Positions 6,915 to 13,735 of a stretch of DNA of 14,685 nt are shown here, piece after piece; the stretch's first letter is position 1, and each line of letters starts with the position of its first letter. The DNA is from JASFUX01 sp050050115. Its GTDB lineage: Bacteria; Pseudomonadota; Alphaproteobacteria; Caulobacterales; Maricaulaceae. Below the pieces are notes generated by a model. That model was not told where the DNA came from. It ran no database searches and worked only from the letters and a program-made list of their open reading frames with translations. The stretch is from positions 1 to 14,685 of the forward strand of contig JASFUX010000064.1 of NCBI GenBank assembly GCA_050050115.1, given 5' to 3'. A program made the position numbers and the translations under genes.

Positions 6915-7481
6915 TCACCCCGCCGCCTGCGCTCCCTCGCCCTCGGCCATGTCGGCGAGCTGGGCGTCGATCTTGTCGAGGAGCGCAAAGAGGGCGACGC
7001 GCTCGGGCGCAGAGAGGCAGGACTCCACCGCTTCGGCGAACGCCAGCCGGCCCGGCGCGATCTCGTCGTGCACCTGGGCGCCCTTTTGGGTGACCGCCGT
7101 CAGCGTCTTGCGCCGGTCGACCGGCGAGGGACGAGACTCCACCAGTCCCTGCTCGGCGAGCGTCTTGATCGCGCGCGAAACGGTCGCCGCGTCCATGTCG
7201 AGCAGGTTGGAGATCTGCGAGTTCGACAGCGCCCCCATCGCGCCGATCAGCACCAGGGGCCGCCATTCGCGCACCCGCACCTTCGCCCCCGCGCGCGACC
7301 AGATCGCGTTGGCGTAGCCCAGGCGCGCAGCGAGGCGGTGGATGCGGTAGGGCAGAAAGTCGTCGAGATCGATCGCGTGCGCAGGCCGCACCGGCTCCAC
7401 GCCGCCGGCAAGACCGCCGCCAGGGCCTCCGGCTTTGTTTGGAGCGCCCCCGCCCGCCGATTTGGATGTCGTCTTGCTCAT
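6915..7481 (-). CDS. MarR-family transcriptional regulator, probably of the hpd operon
   Basis: This gene encodes 188 residues. Residues 1-33 are a Gly/Ala/Pro-rich, flexible N-terminal tail. The MarR winged helix-turn-helix follows: helices about 40-83, HTH about 86-108 (S-N-S-Q-I-S-N-L-L, then D-A-A-T-V-S-R-A-I), and a wing carrying S119-P-V-D-R-R-K125 and T-Q-K-G134, which is the family's most recognisable segment. C-terminal helices for dimerisation follow. GGAGG four bases before the ATG supports the start. The gene is divergent from hpd across a 240-bp region with several inverted repeats. MarR proteins usually repress their own and neighbouring genes and release DNA on binding a phenolic ligand, so control of the tyrosine/homogentisate genes is a reasonable inference. 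The ligand is not known. Confidence 0.88.
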   Translation of the reverse strand: MSKTTSKSAGGGAPNKAGGPGGGLAGGVEPVRPAHAIDLDDFLPYRIHRLAARLGYANAIWSRAGAKVRVREWRPLVLIGAMGALSNSQISNLLDMDAATVSRAIKTLAEQGLVESRPSPVDRRKTLTAVTQKGAQVHDEIAPGRLAFAEAVESCLSAPERVALFALLDKIDAQLADMAEGEGAQAAG

Positions 7482-7521
7482 GCCGCCTCCGTCAAGCGAG
7501 TCTAGGATAATTCATTTCATT

Positions 7522-7537
7522 TTCAACTATCCTTGAA
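7522..7537. promoter_or_regulatory. Inverted repeat TTCAA-N6-TTGAA, candidate MarR operator
   Basis: Perfect 5-bp arms (7522-7526 and 7533-7537) are separated by six bases and embedded in an AT-rich stretch about 40 bases upstream of marR. A longer-spaced pair, AGGATA (7504-7509) / TATCCT (7528-7533), overlaps it. The size and position fit autoregulation by the adjacent MarR protein. Confidence 0.4.
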
Positions 7538-7663
7538 TCTGTCAGTTGCTGCGGACAATCGCGGCTCGCCAAGTCCTGCGGGCGCTTTGCCCTTAGTATT
7601 GCGCTGCAACATATACGTCTGGATCAATGCACTCGCCCAATCTCGTAGCGAATTGGTGTTGAA

Positions 7664-7685
7664 CTTAGCCTGCCTGAGGACTAAG
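7664..7685. promoter_or_regulatory. Stem-loop in the hpd leader
   Basis: CTTAGCCT (7664-7671) can pair with AGG-A-CTAAG (7677-7685), forming an 8-bp stem with one bulged A and a 5-base loop, about 26 bases before the hpd ribosome binding site. It may be an operator half or an mRNA hairpin. Confidence 0.35.
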
Positions 7686-7692
7686 CATTGCT

Positions 7693-7706
7693 TGAATTTG
7701 AAATCA
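7693..7706. promoter_or_regulatory. Imperfect dyad TGA-n-TT-nn-AA-n-TCA before the hpd RBS
   Basis: Ten of 14 positions are symmetric. The site sits four bases before the hpd Shine-Dalgarno sequence. Its size matches MarR-type operators, but the match is imperfect and unsupported by a second identical copy. Confidence 0.3.
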
Positions 7707-7710
7707 TTTA

Positions 7711-7716
7711 GGGAGG
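7711..7716 (+). promoter_or_regulatory. Strong ribosome binding site for the TTG start of hpd
   Basis: GGGAGG is followed by five bases and TTG at 7722. It decides the start, because the reading frame stays open for 63 further codons upstream. Confidence 0.8.
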
Positions 7717-7721
7717 CTCCC

Positions 7722-8807
7722 TTGCCGGACCTGTTCGATAATCCCGCGGGTCTCGACGGCTTTGAATTCGTCGAATTCGCCGCCACGGAGAAAGGCCCGC
7801 TCGAGGCCGTTTTCAAGACGCTCGGCTTCACCCGCGTCGCGCTGCACCGGACCAAGGACGTCGAGCTTTGGCGCCAAGGCGATATCAATCTGATCACGAA
7901 CTATGAACCGCGCTCGCCGGCGCAGTACTTCGCCCGAGAGCACGGCCCCTCGGCCTGCTCGATGGCGTTCCGCTGCAAGGACGCCCAGGCCGCTTTCGCT
8001 CACGCCGTCGCGCAGGGCGCCGAGCCGATCGACGTGCCGACGGGCTACATGGAGCTCAGACTGCCGGCGATCCGCGGCATTGGCGGCTCGCTGATCTATC
8101 TGATTGACCGGTATGAGGACGGCGCGTCGATCTATGACGTCGACTTCAAGTTCCTCGACGGCGTCGACCGCCATCCCGAAGGTGTCGGGCTTAAGTTGAT
8201 CGACCACCTCACCCACAACGTCTACGCGGGTCGGATGGCCTATTGGGCGAAGTTCTACGAGGAGCTCTTCAACTTTCGCGAAATCCGCTACTTCGACATC
8301 AAGGGCGAATACACTGGACTGACGTCCCAGGCGATGACCGCGCCAGACGGCAAGATCCGCATCCCGCTCAACGAAGAGGGTAAAAGCGGCAAAGGCCAGA
8401 TTCAGGAGTTCCTCGAGCAGTTCAACGGCGAGGGCATCCAGCACATCGCCTTCCTCTGCGACGACCTGATCGCAACCTACGACAAGCTTAAGAGCTTGGG
8501 CGCGAAGTTCATGACGCCGCCGCCGGACACCTACTACGAGATGCTCGACGAACGCCTGCCCGGTCACGGAGAGCCGGTCGCGGAGCTGCAAAAGCGCGGC
8601 ATCCTCTTGGACGGCTCGACTGAAGAGGGCGACCCGCGGCTCTTGCTGCAGATCTTCTCCGAGACCGTTATCGGACCGGTGTTTTTCGAGTTCATCCAGC
8701 GCAAGAAAGACGAGGGCTTCGGTGAGGGGAACTTCAAAGCGCTGTTTGAATCGATCGAGCGCGATCAGATTCGCCGCGGCGTTCTGAAGACGGAGGATGC
8801 GTCATGA
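7722..8807 (+). CDS. hpd: 4-Hydroxyphenylpyruvate dioxygenase
   Basis: This gene encodes 361 residues, the usual bacterial length. The enzyme converts 4-hydroxyphenylpyruvate and O2 to homogentisate and CO2 with Fe(II), the second step of tyrosine catabolism. From the TTG start at 7722 the protein aligns residue for residue with the remembered Pseudomonas enzyme (N-terminus L-F-D-N-P-A-G-L-D-G-F-E-F). The iron ligands are visible: H162 in I-D-H-L-T-H, H241 in I-Q-H-I-A-F and E323 in V-F-F-E-F-I-Q. The C-terminal G-F-G-E-G-N-F-K-A-L-F-E helix that closes the active site is intact. Upstream ATGs in the same frame would add residues with no family resemblance and lack an RBS. The gene overlaps the next one by four bases (ATGA), so they are translationally coupled, and it is probably controlled by the divergent MarR protein. 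Confidence 0.97.
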   Translation: MPDLFDNPAGLDGFEFVEFAATEKGPLEAVFKTLGFTRVALHRTKDVELWRQGDINLITNYEPRSPAQYFAREHGPSACSMAFRCKDAQAAFAHAVAQGAEPIDVPTGYMELRLPAIRGIGGSLIYLIDRYEDGASIYDVDFKFLDGVDRHPEGVGLKLIDHLTHNVYAGRMAYWAKFYEELFNFREIRYFDIKGEYTGLTSQAMTAPDGKIRIPLNEEGKSGKGQIQEFLEQFNGEGIQHIAFLCDDLIATYDKLKSLGAKFMTPPPDTYYEMLDERLPGHGEPVAELQKRGILLDGSTEEGDPRLLLQIFSETVIGPVFFEFIQRKKDEGFGEGNFKALFESIERDQIRRGVLKTEDAS

Positions 8808-9382
8808 CCGCCCCGGTGAAGCTGGGCGGCGTCCACCACGTCGCCTACCGCTGCCGCGACGCCAAGGCGACGGTCGAGTTCTATCGCGACGTGCTCGGCA
8901 TGGAATTCCAGCTCGCCTTCGCCGAGGACCACGTGCCCTCGACCGGCGAATACGATCCCTACATGCACGTCTTCCTCGACGCCGGCGGCGGCAACGTGCT
9001 CGCCTTCTTCGAGCTGCCCGAGCAGCCCGACATGGGCCGCGACGCGAACACGCCCGAGTGGGTGCAGCACATCGCCTTCAAGGTCGACAGCCTCGACGCG
9101 CTCGAAGCCGCCAAGGCGCGCGCGGAGGAACATGGACTCGACGTCGTCGGCCCGACCGACCACGGCATCTTCAAGTCGATCTACTTCTTCGACCCCAACG
9201 GCCACCGCCTTGAACTCGCCGCCGACACCGGCACGCCCGAAGAGCTGGCCGAGCTCAATCGCGTCGCCAACGACATGCTTGAAGAATGGAGCCGCACGAA
9301 GAAGGCGCCTCAACACGCCGCCTGGCTGCACGAAAAGGCCCGCGCGGCGCATTCGGCGGCGAAGACGCGACTAGGCGAATAG
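8804..9382 (+). CDS. VOC (glyoxalase / extradiol dioxygenase fold) metalloenzyme in the homogentisate operon
   Basis: This gene encodes 192 residues. One pair of beta-alpha-beta3 VOC modules spans about 8-140: V-H11-H12-V-A-Y at the first strand, an F-Y-R-D-V-L-G-M helix end, E70 in F-F-E-L-P, H89 in V-Q-H-I-A-F and E137 in H-R-L-E-L. H12, E70, H89 and E137 match the positions of the four metal ligands of glyoxalase I, and H12/H89/E137 alone would equal a 2-His-1-carboxylate iron site. A charged helical tail of about 50 residues follows. The ATG overlaps the hpd stop and maiA starts eight bases after its stop, so it belongs to the operon. Its place between Hpd and MaiA corresponds to the homogentisate ring-cleavage step, for which no HmgA is present here. 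It may be that enzyme, or may act on a side product. The reaction is unproven. Confidence 0.82.
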   Translation: MTAPVKLGGVHHVAYRCRDAKATVEFYRDVLGMEFQLAFAEDHVPSTGEYDPYMHVFLDAGGGNVLAFFELPEQPDMGRDANTPEWVQHIAFKVDSLDALEAAKARAEEHGLDVVGPTDHGIFKSIYFFDPNGHRLELAADTGTPEELAELNRVANDMLEEWSRTKKAPQHAAWLHEKARAAHSAAKTRLGE

Positions 9383-9390
9383 GACACGCG

Positions 9391-10044
9391 ATGCTGAGGC
9401 TTTACGACTACTGGCGCTCGGGCGCGGCCTATCGGTTGCGCATCGGCTTGCATCTCAAGGGCATCGACTACGAAGCCGTGCCGGTGAACATCTTTCCCGG
9501 CCAGGACGAGCAATTCGGGGCGTACAAGGACAAAAACCCGCAGTCGCGCGTGCCGGCGATCGAGACCGAGCGCGGCGTGATCGGCCAGTCGCTGGCCATC
9601 CTCGAATGGCTGGAAGACACCCACCCCGAGCCGTCGTTCTTCCCCGCAGATCCGTGGGAGCGCGCCGAAGCAAGGGCCTTCGCGACGACCATCGTCGCGG
9701 ACGTCCACCCGTTCCAGAACCTCTCCCCAGCCGTCTATCTGCGCGAACACTTCGGCGCCGACGACGAAGCCGTGCGCGACTGGGCTGCGCATTGGATCGC
9801 GCGCGGCTTCGCGGTGCTCGAGATCGAGCAGGCGCGCCGGCCCGAGCGCGCCTTCTGTTTCGGCGACGCGCCCTCGCTCGCCGACATCTGCCTCGTGCCG
9901 CAGATCGCGACGGCGCGCCGGTTCAAGCTCGACCTCGCGCCCTATCCGCGCCTCATGGCCATCGACGAGCGCGCCCGCGCCCATCCGGCCTTCATCGCCG
10001 CCGCACCCGAAAACCAAGTCGACGCACCGAGCCCGGACGCATGA
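9391..10044 (+). CDS. maiA: Maleylacetoacetate isomerase (zeta-class GST)
   Basis: This gene encodes 217 residues, the family's normal size. The enzyme isomerises maleylacetoacetate to fumarylacetoacetate with glutathione. The N-terminal thioredoxin-like domain opens with L-Y-D-Y-W-R-S10-G-A-A-Y-R-L-R, the MaiA signature around the catalytic Ser, followed by N-P-Q-S-R-V-P-A-I (cis-Pro) and G-Q-S-L-A-I-L-E-W (glutathione binding). An all-helical C-terminal domain contains F-C-F-G-D-A-P-S-L-A-D-I-C-L-V-P. The Cys found in many eukaryotic zeta GSTs (S-S-C) is replaced by Gly-Ala, as I recall in several bacterial forms. The start at 9391 has AGGA six bases upstream and follows the VOC stop by eight bases. 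Its stop overlaps the fahA start (ATGA). Confidence 0.93.
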   Translation: MLRLYDYWRSGAAYRLRIGLHLKGIDYEAVPVNIFPGQDEQFGAYKDKNPQSRVPAIETERGVIGQSLAILEWLEDTHPEPSFFPADPWERAEARAFATTIVADVHPFQNLSPAVYLREHFGADDEAVRDWAAHWIARGFAVLEIEQARRPERAFCFGDAPSLADICLVPQIATARRFKLDLAPYPRLMAIDERARAHPAFIAAAPENQVDAPSPDA

Positions 10045-11060
10045 AGCTCGCATCATTGAAACACGGCCGCGACGGCAAGCTGGTCGTCGTTTCCAAAGAC
10101 CTTCACACCTGCGCCGACGCCTCCGCGATCGCGCCAACGCTCCAAGCCGCGCTCGACAATTGGGCGGAGGTTGAACCCCAGCTGCGCGCCCTCGCCGACA
10201 AGCTCGCAGAAGACGGCATCGGGGGAGCGGTCGAAACCCAGCCGTTCGACCAGCGCGCCGCCGCGTCTCCGCTTCCACGCGCCTATCAGTGGGCGGACGG
10301 CTCGGCGTACATCAATCACGTCGAACTGGTGCGCAAAGCGCGCGGCGCCGAAGTGCCCGAGAGCTTCTACTCCGACCCGTTGATGTACCAGGGCAACTCG
10401 GACGCCTTCCTCGGCCCGCGCGATCCCATTCCGCTCGGCGAGCCAGCCTGGGGCTGCGACATGGAAGGCGAAGTCGCGGTCATCACCGACGACGTGCCTT
10501 ATGGAACCTCCGCTGCGGACGCGGCCGGTCACATCAAGCTCGTCATGCTGTGCAACGATGTCTCGCTGCGCGGGATCATTCCGGGCGAGCTGGCGAAGGG
10601 CTTCGGCTTCTTCCAGTCCAAGCCGCCCAGCGCCTTCTCCCCCGTCGCCGTCACGCCCGACGACCTCGGCTCCGCCTGGCGCGACAGCCTCGTGCATCTG
10701 CCGCTGCACGTGGACCTGAACGGCGCGCCGTTCGGCCGCGCCCAAGCCGGCGAAGACGCCACCTTCAATCTCGCCGAGCTGATCGCCCACGCGGCCAAGA
10801 CGCGGCCTCTCTGCGCGGGTTCGATCGTCGGCTCGGGCACGGTGTCGAACAAGGGCGAGGACGGCGGCCCGGGCAAGCCGGTCGCCGAGGGCGGGCTCGG
10901 CTACTCCTGCATCGCCGAGATCCGGATGATCGAGACCATCGACGACGGCGCGCCGAAAACCCCGTTCATGCGCGCCGGCGACACCGTCCGCATCGAGATG
11001 CTGGACGAAGCCGGCGCGTCCATCTTCGGCGCGATCGAGCAGACGGTGGAGGCGGTCTAG
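10041..11060 (+). CDS. fahA: Fumarylacetoacetase
   Basis: This gene encodes 339 residues. The enzyme hydrolyses fumarylacetoacetate to fumarate and acetoacetate, the last step of tyrosine breakdown. The FAH-fold core is evident: E142-G-E144 in a D-M-E-G-E-V-A-V strand and D173 in C-N-D-V-S-L-R are the expected Mg/Ca ligands, with a further acidic ligand probably D112 in F-Y-S-D-P. K185-G-F and Q192-S-K-P fit the conserved substrate and metal loop. G-S-G-T-V-S-N-K (264-271) and the C-terminal G-D-T-V-R-I-E (313-319) are typical of the family. It is the shorter bacterial type rather than the 420-residue animal type. The start codon overlaps the maiA stop by four bases. It is the last gene of the operon and convergent with the HCCA-isomerase-like gene. 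Confidence 0.94.
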   Translation: MKLASLKHGRDGKLVVVSKDLHTCADASAIAPTLQAALDNWAEVEPQLRALADKLAEDGIGGAVETQPFDQRAAASPLPRAYQWADGSAYINHVELVRKARGAEVPESFYSDPLMYQGNSDAFLGPRDPIPLGEPAWGCDMEGEVAVITDDVPYGTSAADAAGHIKLVMLCNDVSLRGIIPGELAKGFGFFQSKPPSAFSPVAVTPDDLGSAWRDSLVHLPLHVDLNGAPFGRAQAGEDATFNLAELIAHAAKTRPLCAGSIVGSGTVSNKGEDGGPGKPVAEGGLGYSCIAEIRMIETIDDGAPKTPFMRAGDTVRIEMLDEAGASIFGAIEQTVEAV

Positions 11061-11062
11061 CG

Positions 11063-11074
11063 GCGCCGCGGCGC
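11063..11074. terminator. 12-bp perfect GC palindrome between convergent stops
   Basis: GCGCCGCGGCGC is its own reverse complement and fills half of the 22-base gap between the fahA and HCCA-isomerase stops. It may contribute to termination. There is no U-tract and the loop would be short. Confidence 0.25.
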
Positions 11075-11082
11075 GTCCGCGT

Positions 11083-11700
11083 CTATTCGGGCGAGCTTTC
11101 CGACAGCGCCTGTCTGACCAGAGGCAGCTGGTCGTTGCCGAAGTAGAGCCGCGTCGTGTCGACGAAGATCGTCGGCGATCCGAAGGCGCCGCGCTCGATC
11201 GCTTCATCCGTGTTCGACCGAAGGCGATCCTTCGTCGCCTGCTCCCCGGCCTGCTGCACCAGCTTGGCGCCGTCCAGCCCGCACGCGTCCGCCACGCCAG
11301 TCAACACCGCCGGATCGTCCAGGTTCTTCTGCTCGGCGAAGTAGGCGTGGAATGCGGCGCTCGCGAAGTTGAACAGCACGGGCTGATCATCCTCCAGACA
11401 GCAGCAGACGCGCATCGGCAGAACGGCCCTCAACGGGTGGTGCTCGGAAGGAAACGCCATCGGCACGCCGGCGAGGCGCGCCCATTCCTGCAGCCAAGTC
11501 GGCGATTGCCGGGTCCTCGGATTGTCGGGGTCGTCCCGCGACGCGTAGACGCTTTGATTGACGGCGTTGAACACGCCCCCGACGAGGAACGGCCTCCAGA
11601 CGATCTCAGCACCCGCCGCCTCGACGATCGGTTGGATGTTGTGGAACGCCAGACGCGTCCACGGCGACGACAGATCGAAGAAGAACTCGACTTTCGACAT
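11083..11700 (-). CDS. 2-Hydroxychromene-2-carboxylate isomerase-like (DsbA-fold, kappa-GST) protein
   Basis: This gene encodes 205 residues. The N-terminal strand ends in F-F-F-D-L-S11-S12-P-W, the Ser-containing site of HCCA isomerases and kappa GSTs, in place of the C-x-x-C of DsbA. A helical insertion follows, then the thioredoxin-like C-terminal part with G-A-F-G-S-P176-T-I-F-V (cis-Pro) and F-G-N-D-Q (187-191). The family uses glutathione, and NahD in naphthalene degradation isomerises 2-hydroxychromene-2-carboxylate. An unusual C-C-C run occurs at 99-101. The gene starts 15 bases after the GST stop on the same strand, so the two are probably co-transcribed, and both lie downstream of pobA. 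Many family members are not in naphthalene pathways, so the substrate is left open. Confidence 0.85.
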   Translation of the reverse strand: MSKVEFFFDLSSPWTRLAFHNIQPIVEAAGAEIVWRPFLVGGVFNAVNQSVYASRDDPDNPRTRQSPTWLQEWARLAGVPMAFPSEHHPLRAVLPMRVCCCLEDDQPVLFNFASAAFHAYFAEQKNLDDPAVLTGVADACGLDGAKLVQQAGEQATKDRLRSNTDEAIERGAFGSPTIFVDTTRLYFGNDQLPLVRQALSESSPE

Positions 11701-11715
11701 GGCTGCGACCGCTCT

Positions 11716-12399
11716 TTAGTTTCCGAACAGAACTTTACGCGCCGTTTCGTCGTCCTGCGGACGGCGGCTGATTTGATCACGCCCGACCGCCATGCCGCGG
11801 CGCAGGCCCGGACGCTGTTTGAGTTCCTGATACCACCGCGAGACATGTTCGAACGACGCCAGATCGACGCCTTGGGCGCGGTAGGTCTGCACCCACGGAA
11901 AGCTCGCCATGTCCGCAACGGAGTATTCGTCCCCGGCGAGATACGGGACTTGCGCAAGCCGGCGGTCGAGCACGCCGAACAGGCGCAGCGTCTCGCGACG
12001 ATAGCGGTCGGTCGCATATTCGATGCGGTCGGGGGCGTACAACTTGAAATGCCCGTGCTGGCCCATCATCGGTCCCAGCCCGCCGACCTGCCAGAACAGC
12101 CACTCGAGCGCGGAGGCGCGGCCGCGAAGCGACGACGGCAAAAACTTCCCCGTCTTTTCGGCGAGATACAAAAGTATGGCGCCGGATTCGAAGACCGAGA
12201 CCGGCGCCCCGCCTTCCAAGGGCGCGTTGTCGACGATCGCCGGAATTCTGTTGTTCGGGCTGATGCGGAGAAAATCTTCCTCGAACTGCTCGCCCTTGCC
12301 GAGGCGGACCATGCGAACCTGGTACGGCGGCTCGCACTCCTCCAGCATGACGGAGATCTTCCAGCCGTTGGGCGTTGGAGCGAAATAGAGATCGATCAT
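11716..12399 (-). CDS. Glutathione S-transferase family protein, YfcG/Nu-like
   Basis: This gene encodes 227 residues. The N-terminus M-I-D-L-Y-F-A-P-T9-P-N11-G closely follows E. coli YfcG, a Nu-class GST with disulfide-bond oxidoreductase activity in which Thr and Asn replace the usual Tyr, Ser or Cys. N-R-I-P53-A-I gives the cis-Pro, and E71-S-G-A-I-L binds the glutathione gamma-glutamyl group. The C-terminal helical domain has W-Q-V-G-G-L-G-P-M-M-G-Q and Y-S-V-A-D-M-A-S-F-P-W. GAGG lies eight bases before the ATG. It precedes the HCCA-isomerase-like gene by 15 bases and follows pobA by 130 bases without an obvious terminator. Reductive glutathione chemistry on aromatic or disulfide substrates is expected, but the specific substrate is unknown. 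Confidence 0.9.
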   Translation of the reverse strand: MIDLYFAPTPNGWKISVMLEECEPPYQVRMVRLGKGEQFEEDFLRISPNNRIPAIVDNAPLEGGAPVSVFESGAILLYLAEKTGKFLPSSLRGRASALEWLFWQVGGLGPMMGQHGHFKLYAPDRIEYATDRYRRETLRLFGVLDRRLAQVPYLAGDEYSVADMASFPWVQTYRAQGVDLASFEHVSRWYQELKQRPGLRRGMAVGRDQISRRPQDDETARKVLFGN

Positions 12400-12529
12400 G
12401 CCGGCGCCTCGCCCGAACTGGCCGCTTCCAACATCCGAAAGAGCCTGCTAGCGCGCAACAAATCATCGAAATCACGCCGTGTCGAACCGTCGCCGGAAGA
12501 CGGCCGCGCGACACGCCGCGACCTCGACC

Positions 12530-13735
12530 CTAGGCGCTCAAGCCCAATCCGACATAGTTCTCCGCCAACGCCGTCTGCGCCGCGCGCGAGCGGCGCAAAT
12601 AGTCGATCTCGGCGCGCTGCATCTTGCGGTCCCACGGTTCGGCGTCGTCGAAGCGGTGCGTGAGGGTCGTCATCCACCACGAGAAGCGCTCGGCCATCCA
12701 TACCCGCGCCAATGCACGTTCCGAATACTGATCAAGCGCCGCAGCGTCGCCGTCGCAATAAAAGGCGATCAGCGCGTCCGACAAGAACCCCACGTCGCTG
12801 GCGGCCAGGTTGAGACCCTTCGCGCCGGTCGGGGGCACGATATGGGCGGCGTCGCCGGCGAGGAACAACCTGCCATGGCGCATCGGCTCGGCGACGAAGC
12901 TGCGCAGGGGCGCGATCGATTTCTCGATCGACGGCGCGCGCACGATCTTCTCGGCGTGCGGCGGCCCGATGCGTGCGGCGAACTCATCCCAGAACCGCTC
13001 GTCCGGCCACTCGTCGAGGTTGGTGTCGAGCGGCGCCTGGATGTAGCAGCGCACGCGACTGGGCGAGCGCATGCTTGAGAGCGCAAAGCCGCGCGCATGG
13101 CTCGAGTAGATCAGCTCGTCGTCGCACGGCGGCGCGTCGGCGAGCACGCCCAGCCAGCCGAACGGATAGACCCGCTCATAGGTGTTGAGCGCGTCGACCG
13201 GGATCGAAGCGCGGCAGACGCCGTGGAAGCCGTCGCAGCCAGCGATGAAGTCGCAATCGAGCCGGCGGGCTTGCCCGTCCGTGACATAGGTGACGTAAGG
13301 GGCGTCCGACGCGATGTCGTGAACGGCGACGTCCTCGGCCTCGAACACGGGCGAACGGCCGTCCGCAACGAGGGCGTCGATCAGGTCGCGGGTCAGCTCG
13401 GTCTGACCATAGACCATGACGCCCGCGCCGCCGGTCAGGCCCTTCAGGTCGATGCGAAAGCTCTCGCCATCGACAGAGATCGAGAAGCCGTCGTGAATCA
13501 GTCCCTCGGCGTGCATGCGCGCGGCGACGCCGGCGCGCTCGACCAGCGCGACCGTCCCCTGCTCAAGCACGCCGGCGCGGATGCGGCCCTCGACGTAGTC
13601 GCGGCTGCGCCGCTCCAGAACGACGCAGTCGACGCCGGCCTGATGCAGCAGCTGGGCGAGCAAAAGGCCCGCCGGTCCGGAGCCGACGATCGCGACCTGC
13701 GTGCGTTCGCTCCCCGTGGTCACGTTTTGAGGCAT
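12530..13735 (-). CDS. pobA: 4-Hydroxybenzoate 3-monooxygenase
   Basis: This gene encodes 401 residues. The flavoprotein hydroxylates 4-hydroxybenzoate to protocatechuate with NAD(P)H and O2. The FAD dinucleotide motif G18-S-G-P-A-G23, the R51-I-R53-A-G-V-L-E-Q segment, Y-G-Q-T-E (109-113), C-D-G (167-169) and the second FAD motif G294-D-A-A-H-I-V-P-P-T-G are all intact. Against the remembered P. fluorescens enzyme, a constant offset of nine places every key residue: Y210, S221, R223, Y231, P302 and Y394 for Y201, S212, R214, Y222, P293 and Y385. The enzyme should therefore be active and specific. The start at 13735 has GGGAG six bases upstream, and an earlier ATG at 13774 adds 13 unrelated residues. 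The usual divergent regulator gene pobR is absent, and the divergent neighbour is ccoN. Confidence 0.97.
   Translation of the reverse strand: MPQNVTTGSERTQVAIVGSGPAGLLLAQLLHQAGVDCVVLERRSRDYVEGRIRAGVLEQGTVALVERAGVAARMHAEGLIHDGFSISVDGESFRIDLKGLTGGAGVMVYGQTELTRDLIDALVADGRSPVFEAEDVAVHDIASDAPYVTYVTDGQARRLDCDFIAGCDGFHGVCRASIPVDALNTYERVYPFGWLGVLADAPPCDDELIYSSHARGFALSSMRSPSRVRCYIQAPLDTNLDEWPDERFWDEFAARIGPPHAEKIVRAPSIEKSIAPLRSFVAEPMRHGRLFLAGDAAHIVPPTGAKGLNLAASDVGFLSDALIAFYCDGDAAALDQYSERALARVWMAERFSWWMTTLTHRFDDAEPWDRKMQRAEIDYLRRSRAAQTALAENYVGLGLSA

Noticed and set aside
9606..10040. Upstream extension of fahA in its own frame through maiA
   Set aside because: It would read maiA out of frame; ATG at 10041 with the ATGA overlap is the natural start and gives the normal family length.
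11347..12663. 438-codon plus-strand open frame opposite the HCCA isomerase, GST and end of pobA
   Set aside because: It is antisense to three recognised genes and shows no domain motifs.
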